Origin: Gammaproteobacteria bacterium
GTDB lineage: Bacteria; Pseudomonadota; Gammaproteobacteria; Eutrophobiales; Eutrophobiaceae
Direction: 5' to 3'
DNA: 8,754 nt
NCBI GenBank assembly: GCA_018676275.1
Contig: JABHFC010000021.1
Span: 1 to 8,754, forward strand
Under the pieces are notes generated by a model. The model was not told where the DNA came from. It was given only the letters and a program-made list of their open reading frames with translations, and did not search any database. Every line of letters starts with the position of its first letter. Position 1 is the stretch's first letter. Shown in pieces: positions 1 to 5,475 of the stretch. The translations under genes and the position numbers were made by a program.

Positions 1-931
1 CAAAGTCGTAAGCGTACTTACCTTTGGTCAGAGTAGGGCAATTAGCAGGTTCTACTGCAATTACTTTTACATCTTTTCCACCGCGTAATTTTTCACCAAT
101 AAAAGGAAAAGCAATGCCGCCAAAATTACTACCACCGCCGGTACAAGCTATGACGATGTCCGGATAGTCATCCGCTAGTTCCATTTGTTTGATTGCTTCA
201 ATTCCAATCACTGTCTGATGTAGCAGGACGTGATTCAGGACGCTACCTAGTGCATATTTTGTATCATCACGTTGTACCGCCATTTCTACCGCTTCGCTTA
301 TTGCAATCCCCAGGCTTCCGGTGCTCTCCGGGTTTTGCTCAAGAGCATATCTTCCTGATTCGGTTTGATCACTTGGACTTGCAACACAACTTGCACCAAA
401 ACTTTCCATAAAGGCACGTCGATAGGGTTTTTGTTGATAACTGACTTTCACCATAAAAACTTCGATATCAAGACCGAAAAATGAGCCGGCGAAAGCAAGT
501 GATGAACCCCATTGTCCTGCGCCAGTCTCGGTTGTTATTCTTTTTACACCCTCCTCAGCAGAATAAAAAGCCTGTGCTACTGCAGTATTGGGTTTATGGC
601 TGCCGGAGGGACTGACACCCTCGTATTTGTAGTAAATACGCGCAGGTGTATCGAGCATTTTTTCTAGTCTTCGGGCACGATATAAGGGAGCAGGGCGCCA
701 TTGTCTAAGGATATCGCGTACCGGTTTCGGGATATCAATATAGCGCTCGGTACTGACTTCCTGTTCGATAACCGTTTTAGGAAATAAAGGGCTTAAATCA
801 TCAGGTGTAACAGGCAAACCTGTGCCCGGATGTAATACGGCAGGCGGCTGTTCCGGTAGATCAGCCACGATGTTATACCAGGCTTTGGGTAGCTCATCTT
901 CACTCAGGGTGTACTTGATTGTATCGCTCAT
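1..931 (-). CDS. trpB: Tryptophan synthase beta chain, TrpB2 type (3' end outside window)
   Basis: This is a PLP-dependent enzyme that condenses indole with L-serine to give L-tryptophan (family knowledge). 310 residues are visible. The family is usually about 430-450 residues, so the C-terminal third lies beyond the left edge. I read the protein from the reverse complement. It has the TrpB2-type N-terminal extension with HPGTGLP and the DLSPLFP stretch (residues 34-51). GSHKPN carries the Schiff-base lysine at K113, ETGAGQWG the catalytic glutamate at E135, and GGGSN the PLP-phosphate loop at 265-269. The W in GAGQWG and the N-terminal extension mark TrpB2 rather than TrpB1. The ATG at 929-931 has a GAGGAG ribosome site 6 nt upstream (938-943). 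A complete Trp attenuator lies directly upstream, so the gene is under tryptophan control. No trpA is visible, but the downstream side is cut off. The family is confident; indole salvage versus partnership with a TrpA is open. Confidence 0.93.
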   Translation of the reverse strand, partial: MSDTIKYTLSEDELPKAWYNIVADLPEQPPAVLHPGTGLPVTPDDLSPLFPKTVIEQEVSTERYIDIPKPVRDILRQWRPAPLYRARRLEKMLDTPARIYYKYEGVSPSGSHKPNTAVAQAFYSAEEGVKRITTETGAGQWGSSLAFAGSFFGLDIEVFMVKVSYQQKPYRRAFMESFGASCVASPSDQTESGRYALEQNPESTGSLGIAISEAVEMAVQRDDTKYALGSVLNHVLLHQTVIGIEAIKQMELADDYPDIVIACTGGGSNFGGIAFPFIGEKLRGGKDVKVIAVEPANCPTLTKGKYAYDF

Positions 932-937
932 TATTCA

Positions 938-943
938 CTCCTC
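938..943 (-). promoter_or_regulatory. Shine-Dalgarno site of trpB2
   Basis: GAGGAG lies 6 nt before the ATG on the minus strand. It is a near-ideal match to the 16S anti-SD and fixes the start at 931. It lies outside the attenuator hairpin, so the control here is transcriptional rather than by SD masking. Confidence 0.85.
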
Positions 944-979
944 TTTATTGGTTGTTCTTGAAGTGAGCGATCGCCAGAC

Positions 980-1006
980 AAAAAAAAGCCCACTTGAAGC
1001 GGGCTT
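980..1006 (-). terminator. Intrinsic terminator of the trp attenuator (segments 3:4)
   Basis: On the minus strand, AAGCCCGCTT, C and AAGTGGGCTT (1006-986) form a hairpin. Its stem has about eight pairs including one G-U, with a small loop, and is followed at once by eight T residues (987-980). It sits between the trpL leader peptide and trpB2 and resembles the enterobacterial trp attenuator in sequence and position. A T5 run on the other side (1005-1009) means it could also work on the plus strand. Its 5' arm contains GCCCGC (1004-999), which can pair instead with GCGGGC of the leader segment 2. Confidence 0.93.
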
Positions 1007-1034
1007 TTTGCTTATTCGTTATATTAACTAACAA

Positions 1035-1103
1035 TCATGCACAGGCGCCCGCGGGTGTGTACCACCAGAGCCAACGCCATGTATTACTAATTGTTAATTT
1101 CAT
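1035..1103 (-). CDS. trpL: trp leader peptide TrpL, 22 residues
   Basis: This short ORF (ATG at 1103, TGA at 1035-1037) has four Trp codons in six: WRWLWW at residues 9-14. The first are at 1077-1079 and 1071-1073, then a tandem pair at 1062-1067. The peptide then continues with YTPAG. Its product has no function beyond sensing charged tRNA-Trp by ribosome stalling. The frame is supported by the promoter upstream, the antiterminator segment inside codons 18-19 and the terminator 29 nt after the stop codon. No Shine-Dalgarno sequence precedes the ATG: the upstream bases are pyrimidine-rich, GCGCTTCCT. The predicted transcription start falls within about 3 nt of the ATG, so initiation may be leaderless. 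Trp codons are rare, and four in six residues at this exact place is not plausible by chance. Confidence 0.93.
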   Translation of the reverse strand: MKLTISNTWRWLWWYTPAGACA

Positions 1104-1112
1104 AGGAAGCGC

Positions 1113-1141
1113 AAGATAAAATAGTTCAAGATTGTTGTCAA
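1113..1141 (-). promoter_or_regulatory. sigma70-type promoter of trpL-trpB2
   Basis: On the minus strand there is a perfect -35 TTGACA (1141-1136), a 17-bp spacer and a -10 TATCTT (1118-1113, 4 of 6 matches). The expected start of transcription is around 1106-1103, at or just before the trpL ATG. A weaker alternative, TTGCAA with AACTAT 17 bp apart, lies a few bases further upstream and would give a 5' leader of roughly 17 nt. I see no clear TrpR operator. Confidence 0.75.
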
Positions 1142-1193
1142 GCTTGCAATTTGAAGAGCAATAAGTATTTCGCAAGCTATGTTAACCGGCTAA

Positions 1194-2108
1194 CTAATGA
1201 TTTCTCAATACCAGAAATATTCCTACACAAACCAGGGCGGTCCCAATTACATGGTAAATGAATAAACTTTCACCAAGAAAAGTGATCGCAAGTATCGTTC
1301 CGTATACCGGAATCAGATTGACAAACATGCCCGCTCGTCCTGGACCGACAACGCTATTGGCAAGATTCCACATTACCAGAGAGGCGATGGAGATCAGCAG
1401 CGCCAATATAAGAATAATGGAAATAGTGAGCAGGCTTACAGGAAAGGGTTTGACGTAAATAGATTCAACAACATAAAACGGAAGAATTAACATACTCCCG
1501 GCAAACAAAATGACGGACAAAGCAGTAAACGGGCTAATATCCTTCGGCATTTTTCTAATATTGATCGAGTATAGTGCATAGCCCATGATGGCAATTATTA
1601 TCAACAAGTCACCAATATTAAAATTAAGCCTGGAGATGGTATTCAAGTCCGCCCGCGAAATCATGACGCCTATACCAACAAAGGCTGATACGATTCCTAG
1701 CATCTGAATACCTTTTAATCGATCTCCCAATATGAGCCAGGCAAAGGCTACTGTTACAACGGGTTGTGTGGCATTAACAATGGTTGCATTAATGGCAGTA
1801 GTATAATTCAAAGCGTAAAAAAGCAAGGTTCCGCTACCTATCATTAAGAACCCTTGTATTGTAAGTATTCTTAAGTTTGCCTTGACGATATCGAACTTAT
1901 TTTTTAAGTCGGAATAGACGAACGGTATTAATATCAATGTTGCGGCAAACCAGCGCCAGAAAGATAATCCGATCAGGGGTATTTCTTCACGCACACCGCG
2001 GGCAATAACAATACCAATCGCCCAAAATAATACAGTCGTCGCCAGCAAGACGTAAGCTTGCCTTACACTTATATCGTCACCTGATAGATTAAATATTTTT
2101 TTTAACAT
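1194..2108 (-). CDS. EamA-family (DMT superfamily) membrane transporter
   Basis: This 304-residue polytopic inner-membrane protein is of usual length for the ten-helix drug/metabolite transporter superfamily, which exports amino acids, metabolites or drugs. Two EamA repeats are visible, at about residues 18-150 and 165-301. Each repeat ends in the typical pattern of a Pro-containing helix followed by a short LGDRL or LGES segment: ATQPVVTVAF then LILGDRL near 113-131, and NLIPVYGTI then LGES near 264-281. No substrate can be read from the sequence. The ATG at 2108 follows a CAGG element with about 6 nt spacing, which is a moderate ribosome site. It begins 21 nt after the stop of the GST-like gene, so it is probably the last gene of that run. 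Its TAG stop lies about 50 nt before the trpL promoter, and I see no T-rich terminator in the gap. Confidence 0.88.
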   Translation of the reverse strand: MLKKIFNLSGDDISVRQAYVLLATTVLFWAIGIVIARGVREEIPLIGLSFWRWFAATLILIPFVYSDLKNKFDIVKANLRILTIQGFLMIGSGTLLFYALNYTTAINATIVNATQPVVTVAFAWLILGDRLKGIQMLGIVSAFVGIGVMISRADLNTISRLNFNIGDLLIIIAIMGYALYSINIRKMPKDISPFTALSVILFAGSMLILPFYVVESIYVKPFPVSLLTISIILILALLISIASLVMWNLANSVVGPGRAGMFVNLIPVYGTILAITFLGESLFIYHVIGTALVCVGIFLVLRNH

Positions 2109-2129
2109 TGAAAACCTGAGGTTAGTTAA

Positions 2130-2855
2130 TTATCTGTATTTACTATAAATAGTATCGACCCAATCTAATTTCCCCTGAAACTCATCAATAAGTTCCTGCA
2201 ATTCACTGGGATATTCGTCTGGCCAATTCAAGCCATATTTCTCAGGCATACAAAATGGAGCGAGTAAGGATGCTGCTGCCAGATCTGCGCGAGTGAATTC
2301 GTTGCCGACAAGAAATTTATTATTTTGTAGGTGAAGGTATAATTTGTCTATTGCTGTTCCGAGGTGCTGACGAGATGCTTGCGTGGTTTCTTCATTAATT
2401 TTCATTAGTTCACGCATTTTAATTTTTAATTTTGGAAACATAAGGGGCAATATATATTTGCCATACCAGGGTCCATCCTGGGTGAAAAATGAAATCACGA
2501 TATTCGGGTGCTCAAGTAATATGTGATAACAACAACGACGTATGTGAACACCAATCTCTTCATCTACATATTTCTCCCATTCCAGCGCCTCGTCTTTTAA
2601 CTGAACATCTTTTGGAGTGAGGCTTTGCTGAGGAAACTTTTCATCCAGATAGGTGATTATGTCACTGGATCCCTGAACTATATTTTCATCGTGAAGCAGA
2701 ACCGGGACCGAAGAGCGCTTTGCAATTTTTGTTGTTTTTAATGAATGCAAGCCGGGCAGCAAATTCCTAATTTCATACTGAAGCTGTTTGTGATCAAGCG
2801 CCCATCGAATCTTTTCGCAATAATGGGAAATAGGAAATTGATACAGTGTTAGCAT
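2130..2855 (-). CDS. Glutathione S-transferase-like protein
   Basis: This 241-residue protein has a thioredoxin-fold GST N-terminal domain (about 1-75) and an all-helical C-terminal domain (about 90-235). The N terminus reads LYQFPISHYCEK, with S10, Y12 and C13 in the active-site position. SVP at 49-51 gives the conserved cis-proline, and QGSSDI at 61-66 matches the glutathione gamma-glutamyl binding motif. RADLAAASLLAP near 189-200 is the usual GST C-domain helix with the buried Asp. The likely role is cytosolic thiol transfer or detoxification; the substrate is unknown. The start is 12 nt after the oxidoreductase stop and has no strong Shine-Dalgarno sequence, so translation is probably coupled. 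A short cysteine pair (C108-C109) in the C domain is of unclear meaning. Confidence 0.87.
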   Translation of the reverse strand: MLTLYQFPISHYCEKIRWALDHKQLQYEIRNLLPGLHSLKTTKIAKRSSVPVLLHDENIVQGSSDIITYLDEKFPQQSLTPKDVQLKDEALEWEKYVDEEIGVHIRRCCYHILLEHPNIVISFFTQDGPWYGKYILPLMFPKLKIKMRELMKINEETTQASRQHLGTAIDKLYLHLQNNKFLVGNEFTRADLAAASLLAPFCMPEKYGLNWPDEYPSELQELIDEFQGKLDWVDTIYSKYR

Positions 2856-2867
2856 GGCTTGCTCATG

Positions 2868-4904
2868 TTATGTGTTTGAAATATCTACTTTGGCATCAAA
2901 AGCAGCCTGGCCGACACTAAAAGGAAATATATTAATTGCACTGTCGGGAACAGCCCTGGCGCCTGAGGTTAAAGTATTGAAGCCGGGCCAGCCATCATGC
3001 ATCCATACAACACCGGATGGGACTTTATCTGTGATCATGGCTAATGCATTACATGAACCCCTGTCATTGGAAATTAAAATCGCAGCTCCTTCTTCTATAC
3101 CACGACTATCGGCATCTGCCTTTGATACCCATAAGGTAGGACCTTTTTCCAGTTTTTTGATCGAGGGCAGGGCGCGGCCATGATCATAAAAGGAATGAAA
3201 ATGATTCAGAGTGCGGCCGGTACGTAACTCAAGTGGAAAATCGGAGTCTGGCCTTGCCTGGTACTCAGGTAGTGGTGAGACGCCATTTTCTTCTGCTACC
3301 TTTGAATAAAATTCGATTTTACCGGAAGGTGTAGTGTATTGATGATCAATGTGAGCAACGTGCGATATATCCAGTTCAACCAAACCACTACCTTTACGTA
3401 AACTATCTACGCTGGCGTGACCTGTACAGGGGTGATCAAGAACAGCATCAATATGTCCATGTTCGCCTTCCCATGGATAAAAATCGTCGACGTTCAATTT
3501 TTCCGCCAGGTCTTTAACAATTGATGACATCGATCGGGCTTCGCCAGCCGGCTGAAGAATTTTGTCCATCAGGTAGATATGTGTAGCCGTACCTTTAACA
3601 CCCACATCTTCTAACCATGATGTTGCAGGTAAAACAATGTCGGCAAATTCACGCGCCGTGTCATTCATAAACAGATCGTGATGGACAACAAGGTCCATTT
3701 TTTCAAAACCTTTTCTAATGCGGTTTGCATCGGCAAAAGAAGACAGCATATTTGTGCCGAATAATAACATCGCACGTATTTGACCTGATTCGATAGCCTC
3801 GATTATCTGTGGCATCTGGTTCGGAACGTAATTGCCTGCGGGACGCGTGGTCGGGTCCATTATATGATTCAATCCAAAGCCATGCGCTGCGCCGGCATGA
3901 CGAGGTCCCAGTCCCGTTCCTTCCTTTCCCGATTTTCCTGTCAATGCTGGCAGGCATGAAATAGCGCGGGCAGATTGCCATCCGTTTTCATCTTTGTACA
4001 TGGAGCTGCCACCAATTACGATCATCGCCCGCTCTGTTTCGGCGTAAGATTTCGCGAGTGTTTTGATTCTTTCAGCGTCAATACCGCATATGGACGCTGC
4101 CCATTCAGGAGTCAGTGAGTCAAGGTGAGTCCGTAAAGGTTCAAAGCCGATAGTATTTGCTTTAATAAAGTCTTCGTCATGAAGGTCTTCACTGATGATG
4201 ACATTCATCATGGCCAGTGCCATCGCCGCATCAGTTCCTGGCTTAACGATGAAATACTCATCTGCCATTTTGCATGCTTCGCTAATTCGCACATCGATAG
4301 CAATGACACGAGCACCTCGCTTTTTAGCTGCGGTGATATGACGGGTAGTGTTCGGTTGGCTGGCAACGTTGGCACCCCAGAGCACTATCATGTCAGCATT
4401 TTTGCCCATGTCTTCCTTGGTATTGGTTTGCATAATACCGGTCAGACCGAGACCGAAACCTCCAAGACCCCAGCAGATCATCGAAGGATCCCATACTTGC
4501 ATGCCGTACATACAAGCGAGGCGGAGTGCTAGTTGGGCGTGAGCAAAACTTCCATAATCGTTTGCTATTGAACCATGCCCTGGCCATATAGCGATGGAGT
4601 CGTTGTCTACAGCTTTGATTTTTTTGGCGATAAAATCCAGAGCCTCATCCCAGCTAAGCTGTCGCCAGTTATCCGAACCTCTTTGCTCGCGAACCATTGG
4701 GTACAAAATCCGAGCATCATTACCAATAATTTCCTGTGCTGCCTGGCCTCGGACACAAAGGAAACCCTGGCTGTCCGGGTTTTCCTTATCACCGCGTATG
4801 TCGATTAGCTTATTATCTTCATGGGTAACAGTCATGCCACAAAATGTCGGGTGACAATTCATCGGACACATTGTTTTCGATGTTTGTTGTTTGGACATAT
4901 TCAT
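2868..4904 (-). CDS. Molybdopterin-dependent oxidoreductase, [4Fe-4S], DMSO-reductase family
   Basis: This 678-residue enzyme is complete. The N terminus has an iron-sulfur motif with cysteines C13, C17, C22 and C50 (CPMNC, HPTFC, FLCVRGQ). The molybdopterin domain follows. The probable metal ligand is C144 in SMICWG. Cofactor-contact stretches include WGANVASQPN (176-185), KPGTDAAMA (221-229) and the conserved ADIVLPATSWLED (421-433). The C-terminal molydopterin-binding barrel starts near TPSGKIEF (525-532) and includes NHFHS (567-571). No twin-arginine signal is present, so it should be cytoplasmic. No electron-transfer or membrane subunit is adjacent. It resembles annotated formate dehydrogenase or polysulfide-reductase-like proteins, but the residue after C144 is Trp, not the His of formate dehydrogenases, so I do not name a substrate. 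The start is ATG 4904, with a second in-frame ATG two codons on. The ribosome site is poor (AAGG, 11 nt away). Confidence 0.92.
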   Translation of the reverse strand: MNMSKQQTSKTMCPMNCHPTFCGMTVTHEDNKLIDIRGDKENPDSQGFLCVRGQAAQEIIGNDARILYPMVREQRGSDNWRQLSWDEALDFIAKKIKAVDNDSIAIWPGHGSIANDYGSFAHAQLALRLACMYGMQVWDPSMICWGLGGFGLGLTGIMQTNTKEDMGKNADMIVLWGANVASQPNTTRHITAAKKRGARVIAIDVRISEACKMADEYFIVKPGTDAAMALAMMNVIISEDLHDEDFIKANTIGFEPLRTHLDSLTPEWAASICGIDAERIKTLAKSYAETERAMIVIGGSSMYKDENGWQSARAISCLPALTGKSGKEGTGLGPRHAGAAHGFGLNHIMDPTTRPAGNYVPNQMPQIIEAIESGQIRAMLLFGTNMLSSFADANRIRKGFEKMDLVVHHDLFMNDTAREFADIVLPATSWLEDVGVKGTATHIYLMDKILQPAGEARSMSSIVKDLAEKLNVDDFYPWEGEHGHIDAVLDHPCTGHASVDSLRKGSGLVELDISHVAHIDHQYTTPSGKIEFYSKVAEENGVSPLPEYQARPDSDFPLELRTGRTLNHFHSFYDHGRALPSIKKLEKGPTLWVSKADADSRGIEEGAAILISNDRGSCNALAMITDKVPSGVVWMHDGWPGFNTLTSGARAVPDSAINIFPFSVGQAAFDAKVDISNT

Positions 4905-4976
4905 TTTCGTTAAAACCTTGAGTTTGATTAAAGCTTAAGTGGAACATCACCAGCATTCAGCAAGTATGAGCAGCTT

Positions 4977-4982
4977 ATCATA
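4977..4982 (-). promoter_or_regulatory. Possible -10 element for the oxidoreductase operon
   Basis: TATGAT on the minus strand matches five of six bases of the sigma70 -10 consensus and would give a 5' leader of about 65 nt. No good -35 lies at 16-18 bp, so it may depend on an activator. This is a weak call based on one hexamer in an AT-rich gap. Confidence 0.3.
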
Positions 4983-5001
4983 ATTCAAGTTTATGAATAG
5001 A

Positions 5002-5030
5002 TTCAGAATATTATTTCAAGTTACTATAAT
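5002..5030 (+). promoter_or_regulatory. sigma70-type promoter of the Rid-family gene
   Basis: A perfect -10 TATAAT (5025-5030) has a -35 TTCAGA (5002-5007, 4 of 6) 17 bp upstream. Transcription should begin near A5037, leaving a leader of about 31 nt. One copy of a TTCAAGTT direct repeat (5015-5022) lies between the two hexamers, where a bound regulator could act. Confidence 0.7.
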
Positions 5031-5054
5031 GTTTTAACACTGCGTAAGATAAAA

Positions 5055-5062
5055 AAGAGGTG
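5055..5062 (+). promoter_or_regulatory. Shine-Dalgarno site deciding a GTG start
   Basis: AAGAGGTG lies 5 nt before the GTG at 5068 and is a strong match to the anti-SD. It fixes GTG rather than any later ATG as the start. No in-frame ATG occurs before the conserved part of the protein. Confidence 0.85.
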
Positions 5063-5067
5063 AAATA

Positions 5068-5475
5068 GTGATTAATATCGAACATCTAGCGCCGGATACC
5101 ATATTTGATAGTAAACCCTATGGCTTTTCGCAAATAGTGATTAGTCGTGGCAGCCGCTTAATACATATATCAGGTCAGACTTCTAACGATAAGGATCTTA
5201 ATATTATTGGCGAAGGTGATTTCGCTGCACAGGCGAAAGGTGCTTTTGATAATGTTGGACTGGCTATAGCAGCAGCCGGTGCTGAAATTGGAAATATCGT
5301 CCGTCTTAATATTTTTGTCGTTGATTATAAACTTGAATACCTCGACATTATCGGCAAAGCAACTACTGATTTTTTCGGCGAGTTAGCTCCTCCAGCTTCA
5401 ACCATGGTGGGTGTACAGGCCCTGGCGCTTCCTCCATTGCTGATAGAGATTGAAGCAACAGCGGTTACAGATTAA
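5068..5475 (+). CDS. Rid-family (YjgF/YER057c/UK114) protein lacking the catalytic Arg
   Basis: This 135-residue protein is of normal length for the family and starts at GTG. Family features are IHISGQTS (32-39), the AFDNVGLAIAAAGA region (59-72), IVRLNIFVVD (77-86) and the C-terminal PPASTMVGVQAL followed by IEIEATAV (about 108-133). Canonical RidA deaminates reactive enamines and imines such as 2-aminoacrylate using an Arg in a PARS motif. Here the matching position is Ser (S111 in PAST), so it belongs with the Rid subgroups that lack that Arg and may not have this activity. It should be a soluble trimer (family knowledge). It is the only plus-strand gene and is divergent from the oxidoreductase. 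Its TAA overlaps the TAA of actP on the opposite strand. The function is unknown. Confidence 0.9.
   Translation: MINIEHLAPDTIFDSKPYGFSQIVISRGSRLIHISGQTSNDKDLNIIGEGDFAAQAKGAFDNVGLAIAAAGAEIGNIVRLNIFVVDYKLEYLDIIGKATTDFFGELAPPASTMVGVQALALPPLLIEIEATAVTD

Larger units (their letters stand above)
980..1103 (-). promoter_or_regulatory. trp transcription attenuator (leader RNA with antiterminator)
   Basis: This is a ribosome-dependent attenuation system like that of the E. coli trp operon. Segment 1 holds the Trp codons and can form a small hairpin: GGTG (1066-1063) with CACC (1057-1054). Segment 2 contains GCGGGC (1052-1047), which is perfectly complementary to GCCCGC (1004-999) of segment 3. Pairing 2:3 is the antiterminator and excludes the 3:4 terminator hairpin. 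A ribosome stalled on Trp codons would leave segment 2 free and allow read-through. A ribosome that reaches the leader stop (1035-1037) would cover segment 2 and let the terminator form. The mechanism is established for trp leaders; its use here is inferred from the sequence. The last Trp codon ends only 9 nt before segment 2, closer than in E. coli, so stalling at the first Trp codons may matter most. Confidence 0.9.

Noticed and set aside
967..974. GCGATCGC palindrome, like the cyanobacterial HIP1 core
   Set aside because: A single copy in a proteobacterial-looking context; no iteration in the window.
1024..1080. Alternative 18-codon minus-strand frame starting at ATG 1080, overlapping trpL
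   Set aside because: It is out of frame with the Trp codons and has no ribosome site; the WRWLWW frame explains the attenuator.
1113..1141. TrpR operator over the trpL promoter
   Set aside because: Only a short GAACTA-like half-site is visible; there is no CTAG-centred palindrome.
2854..3183. 109-codon plus-strand open frame
   Set aside because: It is antisense to the C-terminal end of the oxidoreductase; no ribosome site or motif supports it.
2868..4904. Naming the oxidoreductase a formate dehydrogenase with selenocysteine
   Set aside because: No in-frame TGA is present. Cys is encoded at the ligand site and the following His is missing.
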